This document shows, piece by piece, positions 62,495-64,000 of a DNA stretch of 64,000 nt. The position numbers and the translations under genes were made by a program. Source of the stretch: Bryobacterales bacterium F-183. GTDB taxonomy: Bacteria; Acidobacteriota; Terriglobia; Bryobacterales; Bryobacteraceae. The notes beneath the pieces were generated by a model that was not told where the DNA came from, made no database searches, and worked only from the letters and a program-made list of their open reading frames with translations. Location: the NCBI GenBank assembly GCA_016865505.2, contig AP025252.1:5726137-5790136 (forward strand), read 5' to 3'. Numbering within the stretch: the stretch's first letter is position 1; each line of letters starts with the position of its first letter.

Positions 62495-63130
62495 ATGCTC
62501 CCCGAGTTGACCCCTGTCGAAGCCCGCGTCCTTGGCTCGCTGATCGAAAAGGACCTGACCACGCCGGAGTACTATCCGCTGTCGCTCAACGCGTTGATGA
62601 ACGCCTGCAATCAAAAATCGTCGCGCGAACCTGTAGTCTCGTATTCGGAACAAACGGTGGAAGAGGCCACGCAGTCCCTGCGTGCCAAGGGCCTGGTGCT
62701 GGTGCATAGCGGGTCACGCGCCACCAAGTACTCACACCGTTTATCGGAGAAGTTCAACTTCGGCCGTCGCGACCTGCCGCTGCTGGGTGTACTGCTGCTG
62801 CGAGGCCCGCAAACATTGGGCGAACTGCGCACGCGTACCGAGCGCATGTACGACTTTTCGGATCTCGAAGAGGTGGAGCGCGTCCTGCTGCAACTTGCCG
62901 AAAGTCCGAATGGCGCATTGGTGAAGCGCCTGCCGCCGCAACCGGGCATGAAAGAACAGCGCTGGGCGCATCTGTTGTGCGGTGAGCCTGCCAACATTGA
63001 AGCCGCGGTGACTGTCGCGCATGATGCCGATGGCCGTGGCGACCGCATCACCAGGCTCGAAAACGAAGTCGCATCGCTGCGCCAGGAACTCGACTGGCTC
63101 AAGGAAAAACTCGCCTCTTTGCTGGCGTAA
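62495..63130 (+). CDS. YceH-family (UPF0502) protein
   Basis: 211 residues. Two winged-helix-like halves are seen: ELTPVEARVLGSLIEKDLTTPEYYPLSLNALMNACNQKS and LGVLLLRGPQTLGELRTRTERMY. A C-terminal coiled coil (RITRLENEVASLRQELDWLKEKLASLLA) allows oligomerisation. Role unknown. The only in-frame ATG near the family start is used; an AAGGAG lies 23 nt upstream, too far for it. It is divergent from the DUF3108 operon. Confidence 0.94.
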   Translation: MLPELTPVEARVLGSLIEKDLTTPEYYPLSLNALMNACNQKSSREPVVSYSEQTVEEATQSLRAKGLVLVHSGSRATKYSHRLSEKFNFGRRDLPLLGVLLLRGPQTLGELRTRTERMYDFSDLEEVERVLLQLAESPNGALVKRLPPQPGMKEQRWAHLLCGEPANIEAAVTVAHDADGRGDRITRLENEVASLRQELDWLKEKLASLLA

Positions 63131-63139
63131 ATCGGAACA

Positions 63140-64000
63140 ATGAAGAACTGGGAACAAGAACATAAGCGCAATGCTGTGCGCGTCAAGCGAGTGGACGAAG
63201 TAGGGTCGCTCGACGAGATCTTCCGGCATTGCCTGCCTGCATTCGGCGGTGCGTACCTCCGCCGTGTCTACACGATCCTCGATAACGCAATTGGCGCCGG
63301 ATGCCCGTTAACATTGGCGATTTCGGGTCCTGTGACCGTGTCGGGACAGCATCAGACGTGGCTCATCCCGCTGCTGGAGACAGGCTGGGTGGCGTACCTG
63401 TCGACAACGGACGCGGTCTGCTATCACGACGGGCACAGGTCGCTCAACGAGCATCTGGTGGATCCGATTCACGAGGTCCCGATCTTCGGCAACGACGGTG
63501 CACTGCGCGACGAACGTACGATTCGTGTCACCGACATGGCATTTGATGAGGACGTCCTGCTGAATCAGGATCGCTTTATCTCCGCGCTGCTGCAGACGCC
63601 GGAATTCCAGCGCAAGATGACCGGTACGGAGTTCCGCAATCTGCTGGGCAAGCATTACGCGGCGCAGGAAGAAAAGAACGGTACGGCGCCGGGCCTGCTG
63701 GCCTCCTGCTACAAGCACGGCATCCCTGTATTTGTAGGCGCGCCGGGCGACGGTAGCGTGTTTTTGAATTCGATGAAGCTGTGGGCGATGAAGGCCGCAG
63801 GGCTTCTGCCGGACCAGTATCTCTTCGATCTGGACCTTCATGCCGAAGTGTTTGAAAGCTGCGCGTACCATCGCTGGGGCTTGTTCGAAAGCGACGCCAA
63901 GGCTCTTGCGACCTTCATCCTGGGCGGCGGCGTACCCAAGAACTTCAACCTGCAGCCCGAGCCGGCGCTAGGCCAGATTTTAGGCATCCCGGATGTGCGC
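63140..64000 (+). CDS. Deoxyhypusine synthase-like protein, truncated by the window end
   Basis: The frame starts with MKNWEQEHKRNAVRVKRVDE and stays open to the last base; 287 codons are visible. Motifs such as LTLAISGPVTVSG, TTDAVCYHDGHRSLNEHLVDPI, FVGAPGDGSVFLNSMKLWAMKAAG and FILGGGVPKNFNLQPEP match the deoxyhypusine synthase superfamily. In bacteria these are usually homospermidine synthase-like enzymes or of unknown role, since there is no bacterial eIF5A. It is 9 bp after yceH and probably cotranscribed. The C-terminus and catalytic Lys region are partly outside. Confidence 0.93.
   Translation, partial: MKNWEQEHKRNAVRVKRVDEVGSLDEIFRHCLPAFGGAYLRRVYTILDNAIGAGCPLTLAISGPVTVSGQHQTWLIPLLETGWVAYLSTTDAVCYHDGHRSLNEHLVDPIHEVPIFGNDGALRDERTIRVTDMAFDEDVLLNQDRFISALLQTPEFQRKMTGTEFRNLLGKHYAAQEEKNGTAPGLLASCYKHGIPVFVGAPGDGSVFLNSMKLWAMKAAGLLPDQYLFDLDLHAEVFESCAYHRWGLFESDAKALATFILGGGVPKNFNLQPEPALGQILGIPDVR

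Overview
This is a GC-rich chromosomal window with no sign of phage or plasmid backbone. Its gene content points to an acidobacterium, probably of the Bryobacterales/Solibacter type. That placement is inferred from an Oar-type TonB-linked receptor with an N-terminal carboxypeptidase-regulatory domain, a cytochrome c/PQQ dehydrogenase, an ImuA-ImuB-DnaE2 mutagenesis cassette, a PEP-CTERM protein, several secreted hydrolases and many signal-peptide proteins of unknown function. No rRNA or other taxonomic marker is present to confirm it.

Layout. 1-5.5 kb: the 3' part of an M13 peptidase, a lipoprotein, a MerR regulator, an rRNA methyltransferase, Dps and an NTR-like secreted protein. 5.5-11.5 kb: ClpC overlapping a LolD-type ATPase, a LysM protein with a papain-like Cys/His/Asp pattern, and an unknown secreted protein. 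11.5-18 kb: a DEAD-box helicase, a GT2 glycosyltransferase, and a large TonB-type receptor followed by a cyclase-family hydrolase. 18-20.7 kb: the rplY-pth-rpsF-rpsR-rplI translation operon. 20.7-23.6 kb: a small accessory patch with a Sel1-repeat protein and two HicAB modules, one with a damaged toxin gene. 23.6-34.7 kb: a Tat-exported glycosidase-like protein, a Gly/Tyr-rich protein, an M14 carboxypeptidase, an esterase, the ATP-grasp/alpha-E plus transglutaminase pair, a phosphoesterase and a small porin-like protein. 34.7-36.3 kb: a REP-associated transposase (RAYT) with its repeats. 36.3-43 kb: HD hydrolase, M48 protease, hybrid histidine kinase, a membrane protein with a winged-helix regulator, UppS and a minimal subtilase. 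43-48 kb: IF-3, then CsgG-like protein, Ser/Thr kinase and DUF481 porin. 48-50.6 kb: tRNA-Pro, GGCT-like protein, PEP-CTERM protein, HigA-like antitoxin and DUF554. 50.6-55.8 kb: imuA-imuB-dnaE2. 55.8-64 kb: an outer-membrane protein, a four-gene operon ending in the PQQ dehydrogenase, YceH, and the start of a deoxyhypusine-synthase-like gene cut by the window end.

Working together. The imu cassette is an SOS-type error-prone repair module. The translation operon and infC carry low-complexity C-terminal tails. The ATP-grasp/alpha-E plus transglutaminase pair belongs to a conserved but biochemically undefined peptide-modification system. CsgG-like, kinase and DUF481 genes look like an envelope-linked unit.

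Three patterns cut across genes. (1) Convergent gene pairs either overlap or abut (seven junctions), or are separated by gaps that mostly contain palindromes (four of five gaps). (2) A 20-bp palindrome occurs identically at two distant junctions and shares a core with repeats around the RAYT gene. (3) Several genes have a -10-like box 6-8 nt before the start codon and no Shine-Dalgarno, which suggests leaderless transcripts.
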